The notes below the pieces were generated by a model that was not told where the DNA came from, made no database searches, and saw nothing but the letters and a program-made list of their open reading frames with translations. Positions 6,966-14,681 of a DNA stretch of 16,772 nt are shown in pieces; positions within the stretch are counted from its first letter, which is position 1; every line of letters starts with the position of its first letter. This DNA is from Flavobacterium psychrophilum. Lineage in GTDB: Bacteria > Bacteroidota > Bacteroidia > Flavobacteriales > Flavobacteriaceae. Location: contig CAMAWK010000028.1 in assembly GCA_945861915.1 (NCBI GenBank), positions 1-16,772 on the forward strand. The letters run 5' to 3'. The position numbers were made by a program, and so were the translations under genes.

Positions 6966-7905
6966 ATTTCATAATATAATATCCTTTATTAAAATATTTT
7001 GCACAGCCTAATGCAGCTAAAAAAACAATTCCTTTTATGAAAGAATAATAGTTACAAATCAACTTGAAAGCTGGTAATAAAAACGGAATTTTTCCATTTC
7101 TCATTGCTATATCAAAGGCATATTGCATATAACCTGACAAAAACCAACGAATAAGTGTGTCATTTTTCCAAACCACTAAATCTTGGCCTGTTTGGTATTT
7201 TAAACTAGCCATAATCGACAAATAATTAGTTTTATTTTCTTTATTTAGGACGGTTACAGATCGATTATGAATCCTCCTATGTGTTACTACTTTATCTATA
7301 AAAATGCTATCAAAGGGTTGTTGCAATAATTTTATAAAAAAATTATATTCATCACCATCAACAATATACTCATTAAATTTTATATTTTCAACAATTGCTC
7401 TAGTTCCCAAAAAATCATCGGTTATCCAGCCCAAACGATTCAGAGCAAAATTTTCGGCAGTAATAATTGCTTTACTTCTATCAAAAATATAAGGTTTATC
7501 TAATATCGCACCCGTTTCATGATTGAAATTAAGAGTGCCAGTCACCACAAAATCTAATTTGTTTTTAACAATAGTTTCATAGGCTATTTCTAAATGATTA
7601 GGCAGCATAATATCATCACTATCAAACCATTTAATATATGAGCCTGAAGTTTGTAAAAAACCATAGTTACGACAAGAATTCGCTCCTTTTCGTAACGAGG
7701 AAGGTCTTTTGAAAGCTTTAATTCTTGCATCTTTATTTTGATATTCTTGCATCAAAGAATAAGAATCATCATCACTATAATCATCTACAAGAATACATTC
7801 CCAATTTGTATAAGATTGAGAAATAATGCTATCTAATGTATAACTCAATAATGTAAACCGATTGTAGACAGGTATTATTATTGATATTTTTTTACCATTA
7901 CTCAT
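6952..7905 (-). CDS. GT2 family glycosyltransferase
   Basis: This 317-aa GT-A enzyme has KISIIIPVYNR (6-16), VDDYSDDD (40-47, a variant of the usual DDGS), SCRNYG (77-82) and WFDSDD (93-98, metal site). An acidic DGDEYNFF stretch (183-190) stands where the ED-W catalytic motif is found in its neighbours. A hydrophobic segment near 276-297 in the C-terminal region suggests membrane association. It lies in a run of five GT2 genes and overlaps its neighbours by 8 nt (upstream) and 14 nt (downstream). Specificity is not predictable. The DDYS variant sets it apart from the other GT2 enzymes here. Confidence 0.9.
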   Translation of the reverse strand: MSNGKKISIIIPVYNRFTLLSYTLDSIISQSYTNWECILVDDYSDDDSYSLMQEYQNKDARIKAFKRPSSLRKGANSCRNYGFLQTSGSYIKWFDSDDIMLPNHLEIAYETIVKNKLDFVVTGTLNFNHETGAILDKPYIFDRSKAIITAENFALNRLGWITDDFLGTRAIVENIKFNEYIVDGDEYNFFIKLLQQPFDSIFIDKVVTHRRIHNRSVTVLNKENKTNYLSIMASLKYQTGQDLVVWKNDTLIRWFLSGYMQYAFDIAMRNGKIPFLLPAFKLICNYYSFIKGIVFLAALGCAKYFNKGYYIMKYARK

Positions 7906-8806
7906 CTTGTCTCATAAAAATTAACAATCGTCTAGTAAACTTTATACTTTGCACTACATCACTATTTTTTAAAAACAATAAAAATAACGAAATCCAAAAT
8001 AAAAATGATGTTTTTTTATTTTGATAAACTAACTGCTCATAATACAATATCAAATATTTTCGTTGTTGCTTAGAAAATTTATTAAAATTATCGAAAATTA
8101 GAAATTTAAAAAACTCCAATCTCACTAATTGTTTTTGTTTAATGTTGAAATTTTTTCGAGAAATATTTTTATCACTTAATCCAATAATTATATGTGCTGA
8201 ATTTATTGAATATATAAAATTGAATTCTGAAAACTCTAACCATGCCCTATCATCAGAATGCCATGCTAAATCATACTCATGAAAACCATATTTCTTGTAA
8301 CTATTAATTTTAAAAACATATTCTGAGAGTGAACTTCTTGATTTATTCGATAATGTTTTACATATAAAATCAGTTGATTTTTCTAGTTGTGGATGCGTAA
8401 AAAGCGGGGAGATTGTTTGTTGAACTGTGTCATCAACTACCGTAGCAAATCGAACTACATTACAATTATTCTTTTTTATTTCTAGAAAATTTTTATAAAA
8501 ATCTTCAACGCACGTTGGACTTAAAGCATCATCATCACCCAAAATCATGAACCAATCCTCATTATCCATCAACTCAACACATCGTTTCCATTGTTGAACT
8601 AATGAGACACCTCCTAAATTTGACTCAAATTTTTTATAAGTAAAATTAAATTTACCCTCAAATTGTTCTAAAAGTAATGAAGGATTTTCGGGACTAGCAT
8701 CATCTCCAATGTAAACTTTAAATCGCTTATCAGTTTGATTGGACAACGATTGTAAAGTTGCTTCAAAGAAAGTGAGTTTGAAATAAGGGATGATAATGGC
8801 GAGCAT
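7898..8806 (-). CDS. GT2 family glycosyltransferase, divergent
   Basis: This 302-aa protein starts almost directly in the fold (MLAIIIPYFK). The usual DDGS becomes GDDAS (34-38), the segment NLGGVSLVQQW (63-73) replaces the common SSARN helix, and LGDDD (89-93) is the metal site. WHSDDRAW (182-189) occupies the catalytic-base region. These variants belong to a recognisable subgroup of O-antigen GT2 enzymes with a GDDD motif. The C-terminus (about 240-302) is basic and hydrophobic. The stop overlaps the next gene by 8 nt, and 8 nt separate it from the upstream gene. The substrate is unknown. Confidence 0.86.
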   Translation of the reverse strand: MLAIIIPYFKLTFFEATLQSLSNQTDKRFKVYIGDDASPENPSLLLEQFEGKFNFTYKKFESNLGGVSLVQQWKRCVELMDNEDWFMILGDDDALSPTCVEDFYKNFLEIKKNNCNVVRFATVVDDTVQQTISPLFTHPQLEKSTDFICKTLSNKSRSSLSEYVFKINSYKKYGFHEYDLAWHSDDRAWLEFSEFNFIYSINSAHIIIGLSDKNISRKNFNIKQKQLVRLEFFKFLIFDNFNKFSKQQRKYLILYYEQLVYQNKKTSFLFWISLFLLFLKNSDVVQSIKFTRRLLIFMRQDE

Positions 8807-8814
8807 AATTCAAT

Positions 8815-9696
8815 TTATTTCTTACTTATTTGAAAAAAATATTTTGAAAAAACTGATGCTTTAATCTTTTGAGCCATTCTGTAGATAGTAGAATTTTGAT
8901 AATTATGTATAGTCGTTCTCAATTTTTTTATTTCAATATGTTTTTTTTGAAGTTCACTTTGCAGATAGCACATGTAATCTTTTTCTTTTAAAACATTGCC
9001 TAAACTAAGAACTGCAGATATATAACTGTCAAATAAATTGTTCCCATCTGCAGTTACGCTTTTACTATGTAATCTGTAATAAACTAAAGTTTGATTAATA
9101 AAATATACTTTTGAAACTTTCTGAAATAGAAACAACCACATAATCCAATCTTCTCTAACATCTAGTGTATTACTGAATCTAAATTCTTCAAAAAGACGAA
9201 TATCAAAAAAACCACAATGAATTGGTACACTAAACTCAGTTTCCCATTTAAGCAGAGCTGAATTAAAATTTAACAATTCATATGTTAAATTACAGAAAGG
9301 AGCAGATGATTCACTAATTTTATTAGTAAACATTCTAAAATTTGATATCACCAAATTTTTATTATTACTTTCTTTCAAAGTACCTAATGAAACTTGCAAT
9401 TTATTTTTATCCAGAAAATCATCAGAGTCAAGAAACTGTATATAATCGCCATTAGCATTGTCTAACGCTAAATTTCTCGCACTACTTACGCCGCCATTTT
9501 TTTTATGGAAATAGCGGAATCGACTGTCTTTTTCAGCCCATTTTCTTGCTATTTGCTCAGTATTATCAGTACTGCCATCATTGACAATAATACATTCCCA
9601 ATTTTGATAGGTTTGGTCAAATACCGAATACAATGCATCATCCAAATATTGAGCTTGATTGTAAGAGGGGACTATTATTGAAACTAAAACTTTCAT
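8815..9696 (-). CDS. GT2 family glycosyltransferase with C-terminal coiled coil
   Basis: This 293-aa protein has a GT-A domain with VSIIVPSYN (5-13), VNDGSTDN (38-45), GGVSSARN (68-75), FLDSDD (88-93) and REDWIMW (182-188). Its first 75 residues are about 70% identical by my hand alignment to the GT2 encoded at 13814-14665, while the second halves differ. Residues about 236-265 form a charged, heptad-like segment (EKDYMCYLQSELQKKHIEIK), and the terminus carries STIYRMAQKIK, resembling a C-terminal motif seen in many O-antigen glycosyltransferases. The coiled coil could link it to partner enzymes, which is inference. It sits 8 nt from the following gene and 21 nt from the preceding one. Confidence 0.9.
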   Translation of the reverse strand: MKVLVSIIVPSYNQAQYLDDALYSVFDQTYQNWECIIVNDGSTDNTEQIARKWAEKDSRFRYFHKKNGGVSSARNLALDNANGDYIQFLDSDDFLDKNKLQVSLGTLKESNNKNLVISNFRMFTNKISESSAPFCNLTYELLNFNSALLKWETEFSVPIHCGFFDIRLFEEFRFSNTLDVREDWIMWLFLFQKVSKVYFINQTLVYYRLHSKSVTADGNNLFDSYISAVLSLGNVLKEKDYMCYLQSELQKKHIEIKKLRTTIHNYQNSTIYRMAQKIKASVFSKYFFQISKK

Positions 9697-9717
9697 TTAT
9701 TTATATAATGTAAGAAG

Positions 9718-10560
9718 TTAGTATTTCATAGTTTTTCTTGAATTTAAAAGAATCCATATACGAAAAAAAACAGCTAGTAATTTTCTTCCAATTAATGATT
9801 TTTCAATGTCAAAAAAAACTTTATACCTTCTGGATTCCATAATTTCCATATACTTTTTCAACTTAATTTTATTGTTATTCATTTCTATATAATCTAAAAT
9901 ATATCCACTAAAATATTCTTTTAAAACTAAGGCTCTTTCCTCTGTAAAAACTTCTCTTGAACTAATCCCGTCTAAATAAAATGTTGAAAATGTATAATTA
10001 ACTTTTTGATAAGTACAATTATCCCTAAATAATGCTAAAATGAAAAATTTCCAGTCAGATACAATTTTTAAATTCTCATCATACATACCAATGGTTTTGA
10101 ACATCTCTTTTCTAATAAAAGTAGCAGGATGTGGTAAACTACCAAAATATAAATCGTAAAAACGAAGTTGTTCTGGATAATTAATTATTTCTGAAAATCC
10201 CCCCCCCACCATTTGCAAATTAAAATAGATTAAGTCATAATTTTCTATATACTTATTATTTTCCTCTAATACTACATGACTATATAAATGATCCCCACTA
10301 TTTAAAAACAATAAATACTCTCCTGTGGCTTTGGCAATCCCTTTGTTCATTGCGTTATAAATCCCTTTGTCGGTTTCGCTAACCCAATAATCAATATTCT
10401 CATTTTGTGTTTTTATATATTCGGCACTCCCATCGGTAGAACCACCATCAATAACAATATATTCAAACTCCTGCCAAGTTTGATTCACGACGCTTTCTAT
10501 AGTTATTTGAAGTCCATCAAGGTTGTTGAAGTTAATAGTGATAATGGAGAGTTTAATCAT
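9718..10560 (-). CDS. GT2 glycosyltransferase (NSGD type) containing a G9 tract
   Basis: This 280-aa GT2 belongs to the subgroup with IDGGSTDGS (37-45), DKGIYNAMNKG (64-74) and FLNSGD (85-90) in place of a classical DXD. HPAT (144-147) and VSDWKFF (167-173) complete the active-site region. The tail is basic. Codons 118-121 (V-G-G-G) contain nine consecutive G in the coding strand (C9 at 10199-10207), in a variable region between the NSGD motif and HPAT. As given, the frame is open. Gain of one G would stop the protein at 126 aa and loss of one at 124 aa, before the catalytic region. This makes the gene a candidate on/off contingency locus. It lies 21 nt upstream of the next GT2 gene and 6 nt after the FkbM gene. 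Confidence 0.9.
   Translation of the reverse strand: MIKLSIITINFNNLDGLQITIESVVNQTWQEFEYIVIDGGSTDGSAEYIKTQNENIDYWVSETDKGIYNAMNKGIAKATGEYLLFLNSGDHLYSHVVLEENNKYIENYDLIYFNLQMVGGGFSEIINYPEQLRFYDLYFGSLPHPATFIRKEMFKTIGMYDENLKIVSDWKFFILALFRDNCTYQKVNYTFSTFYLDGISSREVFTEERALVLKEYFSGYILDYIEMNNNKIKLKKYMEIMESRRYKVFFDIEKSLIGRKLLAVFFRIWILLNSRKTMKY
10199..10207. repeat. C9/G9 homopolymer in a glycosyltransferase gene
   Basis: Nine consecutive C on the plus strand (nine G in the coding strand) occur at codons 118-121 of the GT2 gene. In a window of about 30% GC the next-longest G or C runs I noticed are five, so this is a clear outlier. Long G tracts are the usual substrate for slipped-strand mispairing in phase-variable surface-glycan genes of other bacteria. 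Homopolymer sequencing error is possible, but the reading frame is intact at length nine. Confidence 0.9.
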
Positions 10561-10566
10561 TGTGGT

Positions 10567-11451
10567 TCAATTATTATTAGATAAAAGCATTTTAAATGCA
10601 ATTAAATTATCATACGGATAATGTAATTTTTTCTCTACTTTAAATAATTCACCGTTGCTTATTTTATGCCACACATAACCAAAATCTTGCATTATGTTAT
10701 AAATATCATATACTGGATAACCTGCATTAAAAGTGTTTTCTTCAGTAAACTCAACCATAACTATTGGATTATAATTCATGAAAAAATCTTTTCCTCCATT
10801 TAAAACATATTTTTCCCAACCTTCAACATCTATTTTCATCAATTTTATTTTGGATTTATCAATATCTTTCAATTCAATATCTAAGGTTGAAACAGGAACT
10901 TGAATTGAACTTTCTAACTTGTTATCTTGGCTTGGTGCAAAGGAATTCCATGCATCATATCCATTATTTGAAACATAAAAAGTTAATTCCCCTTTTGTAT
11001 CCGAAAGTCCTATATTCCTTATTTCAATGTTATTAAAATTGTTAAGTTTTACATTTTCATCCAACCTAGAAAAAGTTAATGGAGCAGGTTCAAAACACAA
11101 AACCTTACCTTCAATACCTACAATTTTAGAAGCAATTAAGGAAAACAAACCAACATTAGCACCAATATCTACAAAAAAGTCATTTTTTTTCAATGTTTTT
11201 GTTAAATAATTTATTTCGTCTTTTTCAAATCCTTCGTAAATTAATTTCGACAAGATACTATCTCTATAAAGATTAATTTTTACATCATTATTCAAATTAA
11301 ATTCAAAAAAATCATCATTATTAAATAGCCTATTCCAAGATTCATTATTTTTTACAATTATTTTATCATCCTGATGCTTTTGAAAATCTCTCATCCAATT
11401 GATAATTTTCCCTGCAATTGTATAAAACGGTCTTTTAAAAAAAAATTTCAT
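10567..11451 (-). CDS. FkbM-family methyltransferase
   Basis: This 294-aa protein has an FkbM-type SAM-dependent O-methyltransferase domain: FVDIGANVGLFSL (93-105, SAM site), LCFEPAP (118-124) and KIDVEGWE (206-213). The preceding region (about 1-85) is an N-terminal extension seen in FkbM proteins of glycan loci. It probably methylates a hydroxyl of a sugar in the exported polysaccharide. It lies 9 nt downstream of wzt and 6 nt upstream of a GT2 gene. Methylation made next to an ABC exporter with a carbohydrate-binding domain fits a terminal cap read by Wzt, but that link is inference. Nine T follow the ATG AAA start in the coding strand (A9 at 11437-11445). Confidence 0.88.
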   Translation of the reverse strand: MKFFFKRPFYTIAGKIINWMRDFQKHQDDKIIVKNNESWNRLFNNDDFFEFNLNNDVKINLYRDSILSKLIYEGFEKDEINYLTKTLKKNDFFVDIGANVGLFSLIASKIVGIEGKVLCFEPAPLTFSRLDENVKLNNFNNIEIRNIGLSDTKGELTFYVSNNGYDAWNSFAPSQDNKLESSIQVPVSTLDIELKDIDKSKIKLMKIDVEGWEKYVLNGGKDFFMNYNPIVMVEFTEENTFNAGYPVYDIYNIMQDFGYVWHKISNGELFKVEKKLHYPYDNLIAFKMLLSNNN

Positions 11452-11460
11452 TTTCGCTTT

Positions 11461-12750
11461 TTATTTATCTAAAATTTGCCAATCCAATTGAGGCATAATA
11501 AATCCAGGTCTTGAATCGATAAAGGCTCTGTTCAATCCATCAACATTAGTTATGTTAAATCTCATCATTAGGTTATCATCAAAAACAATCCATCGAATAT
11601 TATGAATTCCTATTGCTAATTTGATACCGAATATACCGTTTTTTAAAAAATTTTTAGGTATTATAGTTCGAATAGTATAAATACCCTTACTTACTTTTTG
11701 TATGGTTCTTTCTAAATCATCCTGAAATGATCTAAAAATTACAACACCATTTGATAAATCTATCAGGTCAAAACCAATTCTTAAACCCAGAATATCTTTA
11801 ATAACTTCATATTCCATAGTAATAAAAATATCTCTATTGGTGTGAAAATTATTTTCCGACGAAAAATCTTGGTGTATAGAAACATTTTTCAAAACAAAAA
11901 AATCATCTTTTTGATTTTGTATAAATTCATTAATTGCATTATCATCAAAATTATCTTTTTCTGAATTCAAATAAAATTCAATTCCACTATCTACATCACC
12001 CTCAAAAACTACAAAACCATGTTCTAAAACAATAGATTTTGTACACAACTGTTTAACCGCCGCCATATTATGACTTACAAACAATACCGTTCTTCCACCT
12101 GTTCTAGAAATATCCTGCATTTTGCCAATGGCTTTTTTCTGAAACTCGGCATCACCCACAGCCAAAACCTCATCAATAATTAAAATATCTGGTTCTAGAA
12201 ATGCGGCTACCGCAAAAGCTAATCGCACTGTCATTCCACTGCTGTAGCGTTTTACAGGTGTCTCTATATAACGCTCACAACCGGAGAAATCAATAATAGC
12301 ATCTATCTTGGCGGTGATTTCTTTTTTGGTCATGCCTAAAATGGCACCATTCAAAAAAATGTTTTCACGCCCTGTCATTTCACCATTAAAACCTGTACCT
12401 ACTTCAAGCAAAGAAGCGATTCGCCCTCGAGACTTGATACTTCCAGTTGTTGGAGCAGCTACCTTTGATAATATTTTTAAAAGGGTTGATTTTCCTGCGC
12501 CGTTTTTACCAATGATGCCCAAAACTTCACCACGTTCTACTTCAAAATTAATATCTTGTAAAGCCCAAACGTAATCACTCGTGCCTTTGGTACTTCGATC
12601 GTTGGTTTCGCCAATTCGCAAATAGGGATTTTCTTTGCCACGAACTTGGTGCCACCAACGGTTTAAATCGTGTTGGAGTGTACCAGTTCCTACTACGCCA
12701 AGACGGTATTGTTTAGAGATGTTTTCGGCTTTGAGAATAATGTCTTTCAA
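11461..12750 (-). CDS. wzt: Polysaccharide ABC exporter ATPase Wzt with C-terminal carbohydrate-binding domain
   Basis: This 429-aa protein is the ATPase subunit of an ABC exporter for O-antigen or similar glycans. Walker A is GKNGAGKST (81-89), the signature is YSSGM (169-173), Walker B is ILIIDE (189-194) and the H-loop is H227 in VSHN. The insertion GTLQHDLNRWWHQVRGKE (23-40) is typical of Bacteroidota Wzt proteins. Residues about 255-429 form a beta-rich Wzt-C domain that in characterised relatives binds the glycan end. The start is a TTG at 12750; an in-frame stop lies four codons upstream and no ATG fits. DNA for residues 1-230 is about 40-48% GC in sampled lines, against about 17-27% for the rest, so the gene looks mosaic. 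Its permease partner Wzm is not adjacent and not in the window. Confidence 0.95.
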   Translation of the reverse strand: MKDIILKAENISKQYRLGVVGTGTLQHDLNRWWHQVRGKENPYLRIGETNDRSTKGTSDYVWALQDINFEVERGEVLGIIGKNGAGKSTLLKILSKVAAPTTGSIKSRGRIASLLEVGTGFNGEMTGRENIFLNGAILGMTKKEITAKIDAIIDFSGCERYIETPVKRYSSGMTVRLAFAVAAFLEPDILIIDEVLAVGDAEFQKKAIGKMQDISRTGGRTVLFVSHNMAAVKQLCTKSIVLEHGFVVFEGDVDSGIEFYLNSEKDNFDDNAINEFIQNQKDDFFVLKNVSIHQDFSSENNFHTNRDIFITMEYEVIKDILGLRIGFDLIDLSNGVVIFRSFQDDLERTIQKVSKGIYTIRTIIPKNFLKNGIFGIKLAIGIHNIRWIVFDDNLMMRFNITNVDGLNRAFIDSRPGFIMPQLDWQILDK

Positions 12751-12792
12751 GGATTGGGATTAGAGATTTATCTTTATTTTAATTATAATATT

Positions 12793-12823
12793 CAAATTTA
12801 AGTAATTGCTTTCAATTATTCAA
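12793..12823 (-). promoter_or_regulatory. Putative Bacteroidota promoter upstream of wzt
   Basis: On the minus strand a TTG (12823-12821) is followed after 20 nt by TAAATTTG (12800-12793), matching the Bacteroidota TTG/-33 and TAnnTTTG/-7 pattern. It lies in the 65-nt gap between the fucosyltransferase and wzt, with the -33 element in the last codons of the former. Transcription would begin about 35 nt before the wzt start codon. It could drive wzt and the downstream glycosyltransferases separately from the fucose genes. The match is short and AT-rich, so chance is possible. Confidence 0.42.
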
Positions 12824-13787
12824 TTTCTGAAGGACTTGTTTTGGCAAATAAAATTTTAATTCTTGCATAAATTCGTCTCATCAATTTCTTAGAGAGCCTT
12901 TTGATTGCATGAACATACCTCCATGAAGTAGTAGCTATAGGCGAATTTGAATTTTCAAAAATTTCACTTAAAATTTGAAGTACTTGAATGCGTTCTTCAT
13001 CGTGTGAAATTTTATGAATATTAAATGCAGGCTGCATTAACATTTCAATGGCTAATTCGTCATTTTGATCTATTTCTAACAATTTACAAATCAATTCGTC
13101 TTCTGATTTGAAATCGCAATAATCAATAAATCGTTTGGAATTAAAATCTCTACCTACTAATTTATTTCCCCAATAAATAGGTATACAATCTTTAAAAATG
13201 GGTTCTAAAATTTTCTCCGTCGTATATCCATCATACATACTATTTTCGAAAGCGATTACAAACTTATAGTCTTTTATAAATTCTAATTTATCTGCCACTC
13301 TACCCCCAAGATTGTTAAAAACAGAGCCACCAGAATCAACTTGTTTTATTTTCGAAAGATTTTCAAAAAACCGAAGTCTTTCTTTACTCTTTGCATTTGA
13401 AACTACCATGCAACAAAACTTAGATTTCGCAGACCAAATTTCTTTGACTTCTGTTCTGCTGGGTATAATTTGTAATTTATCATGCATGTTTTTTAAATCA
13501 ACATACATAGAATATAATGGCAATCTAAAATGATTTTTTCTAGTATTAAAATCAAATGAAAAGGCGAAATCACAACTACTAAAATCAGGTCTGAGGTTTT
13601 CTGCCGTATAAAAAATTCGAATACAATTGTATTTTAAATAGTTATTGTCATAACACGAATAAAATAAATAATCAGGATTATCATCGATAATCACTTTGTA
13701 TTTCTCGATTAACAAATTATAGAAATAATTATTTGTCTTATCGAATCCAGGCCAAAAATCCACAAAATTTATCTTAATTTCTTTCAT
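12816..13787 (-). CDS. GT10 family fucosyltransferase (alpha-1,3/4-type)
   Basis: This protein of about 323 aa is predicted to transfer L-fucose from GDP-fucose. It carries the GT10 hallmark region: FYTAENLRPDF (59-69), DSGGSVFNNLGG (151-162), FVIAFENSMYDGYTTEKI (176-193), IPIYWG (202-207) and RDFNSKRFIDYCDF (213-226), colinear with Helicobacter pylori alpha-1,3-FucT. Gmd and Fcl, encoded a few genes upstream, would supply the donor. The basic amphipathic C-terminus (KRLSKKLMRRIYARIK) matches the membrane-binding tail of such enzymes. The ATG at 13787 is chosen because MKEIKINFVDFW begins the fold and leaves 26 nt after the preceding gene. The upstream ATG at 13841 would force a 28-nt overlap and an unrelated 18-residue leader. 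The linkage position is not determinable. Confidence 0.92.
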   Translation of the reverse strand: MKEIKINFVDFWPGFDKTNNYFYNLLIEKYKVIIDDNPDYLFYSCYDNNYLKYNCIRIFYTAENLRPDFSSCDFAFSFDFNTRKNHFRLPLYSMYVDLKNMHDKLQIIPSRTEVKEIWSAKSKFCCMVVSNAKSKERLRFFENLSKIKQVDSGGSVFNNLGGRVADKLEFIKDYKFVIAFENSMYDGYTTEKILEPIFKDCIPIYWGNKLVGRDFNSKRFIDYCDFKSEDELICKLLEIDQNDELAIEMLMQPAFNIHKISHDEERIQVLQILSEIFENSNSPIATTSWRYVHAIKRLSKKLMRRIYARIKILFAKTSPSEIE

Positions 13788-13813
13788 GTAAAAATTCTCA
13801 ATAGCTAGAAAAA

Positions 13814-14665
13814 TTATTTTTTTACCCCAAAAACAAACCATTTCAATTTACGAAAAGGCTGTAAAATGGCAGCGCCAATTTTGTAATCTATCGTGTTGGC
13901 ATACTTATTATTTTCTGCTTTTTCTTTATAAGAAATTTGCAAATATCGATCGACGAATGCTTCGTAATGATCAAAATAGATTGCCTTATTTTTCATGAAA
14001 ATGTATTTCTTATTTTCATTTTCTTTAATGTTCATTTCTTTTCGTCTTGAAACAACATGTTGTCGGTAAAAAAAAAGGACTTCTTCAATCACATGAACTT
14101 TCCATCCCAAAGCACAAACTCTAAGGTAAAATTCCCAATCTTCATAACCATTTTTTGGGTTTTCGTCATACCCACCCACTTGCTGCCAACATTTTTTTCG
14201 GAATAAGGAAGTGCCGACAGCATCATTGTAAAACAAGAAATCTACTGTCGATTTTCCAGCTAATCGGTAAACCTGAAATAATTTATCGTCCGTAAAATAC
14301 TGCCCCCAACTGCTTACAATGCCCAATTCGTTATTGGCTAACAAAACCGTCATCCCTTTTTCAAGAAAGGTCTTTTCGTATTTATCATCGGCATCTAAGG
14401 TAAGGATATAGTCGTTTTTGGATTTTTCAATTCCTAGATTTCGGGCACTGCTTACACCACCATTTTCTTTGTGTAAATACACAAACCGAGTGTCTTTTTC
14501 TTCCCATTGTCGGGCAATTTCTGAGGTATTGTCTGTACTTCCATCATCTACAATCATACATTCCCAATCCCTGTAGGTTTGATTATAGATAGATTCTAAA
14601 GCTTCGTCCAAATATTTGGCGAGGTTGTAACATGTTACAATGATGGAGACTGTAGGATTTGCCAT
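13814..14665 (-). CDS. GT2 family glycosyltransferase
   Basis: This 283-aa enzyme (start ATG 14665, MANPTVSIIV) is a GT-A glycosyltransferase with VSIIVTCYN (6-14), VDDGSTDN (39-46), GGVSSARN (69-76), LDADD (90-94, metal site) and YEDWEF (174-179). The N-terminal half is about 70% identical to the GT2 encoded at 8815-9696. The C-terminal half resembles the one at 6129-6965, so the gene looks like a shuffled relative of both. An ATG at 14698 is in frame but would overlap the FkbM gene by 17 nt and add an unrelated leader. Placed just before the fucosyltransferase, it may make the residue that is fucosylated, which is inference only. Confidence 0.9.
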   Translation of the reverse strand: MANPTVSIIVTCYNLAKYLDEALESIYNQTYRDWECMIVDDGSTDNTSEIARQWEEKDTRFVYLHKENGGVSSARNLGIEKSKNDYILTLDADDKYEKTFLEKGMTVLLANNELGIVSSWGQYFTDDKLFQVYRLAGKSTVDFLFYNDAVGTSLFRKKCWQQVGGYDENPKNGYEDWEFYLRVCALGWKVHVIEEVLFFYRQHVVSRRKEMNIKENENKKYIFMKNKAIYFDHYEAFVDRYLQISYKEKAENNKYANTIDYKIGAAILQPFRKLKWFVFGVKK

Positions 14666-14681
14666 ACTATTTGAATACCAA

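Noticed and set aside
12308..12574. Plus-strand open frame opposite wzt, and the other plus-strand frames in the window
   Set aside because: All are antisense to well-supported minus-strand genes, encode low-complexity sequence without recognisable domains, and have no promoter or spacing evidence.
14068..14076. A9/T9 run within the GT2 gene at 13814-14665
   Set aside because: A or T runs of this length are common in this AT-rich window, and the run encodes ordinary Leu-Phe-Phe residues, so no special role is supported.
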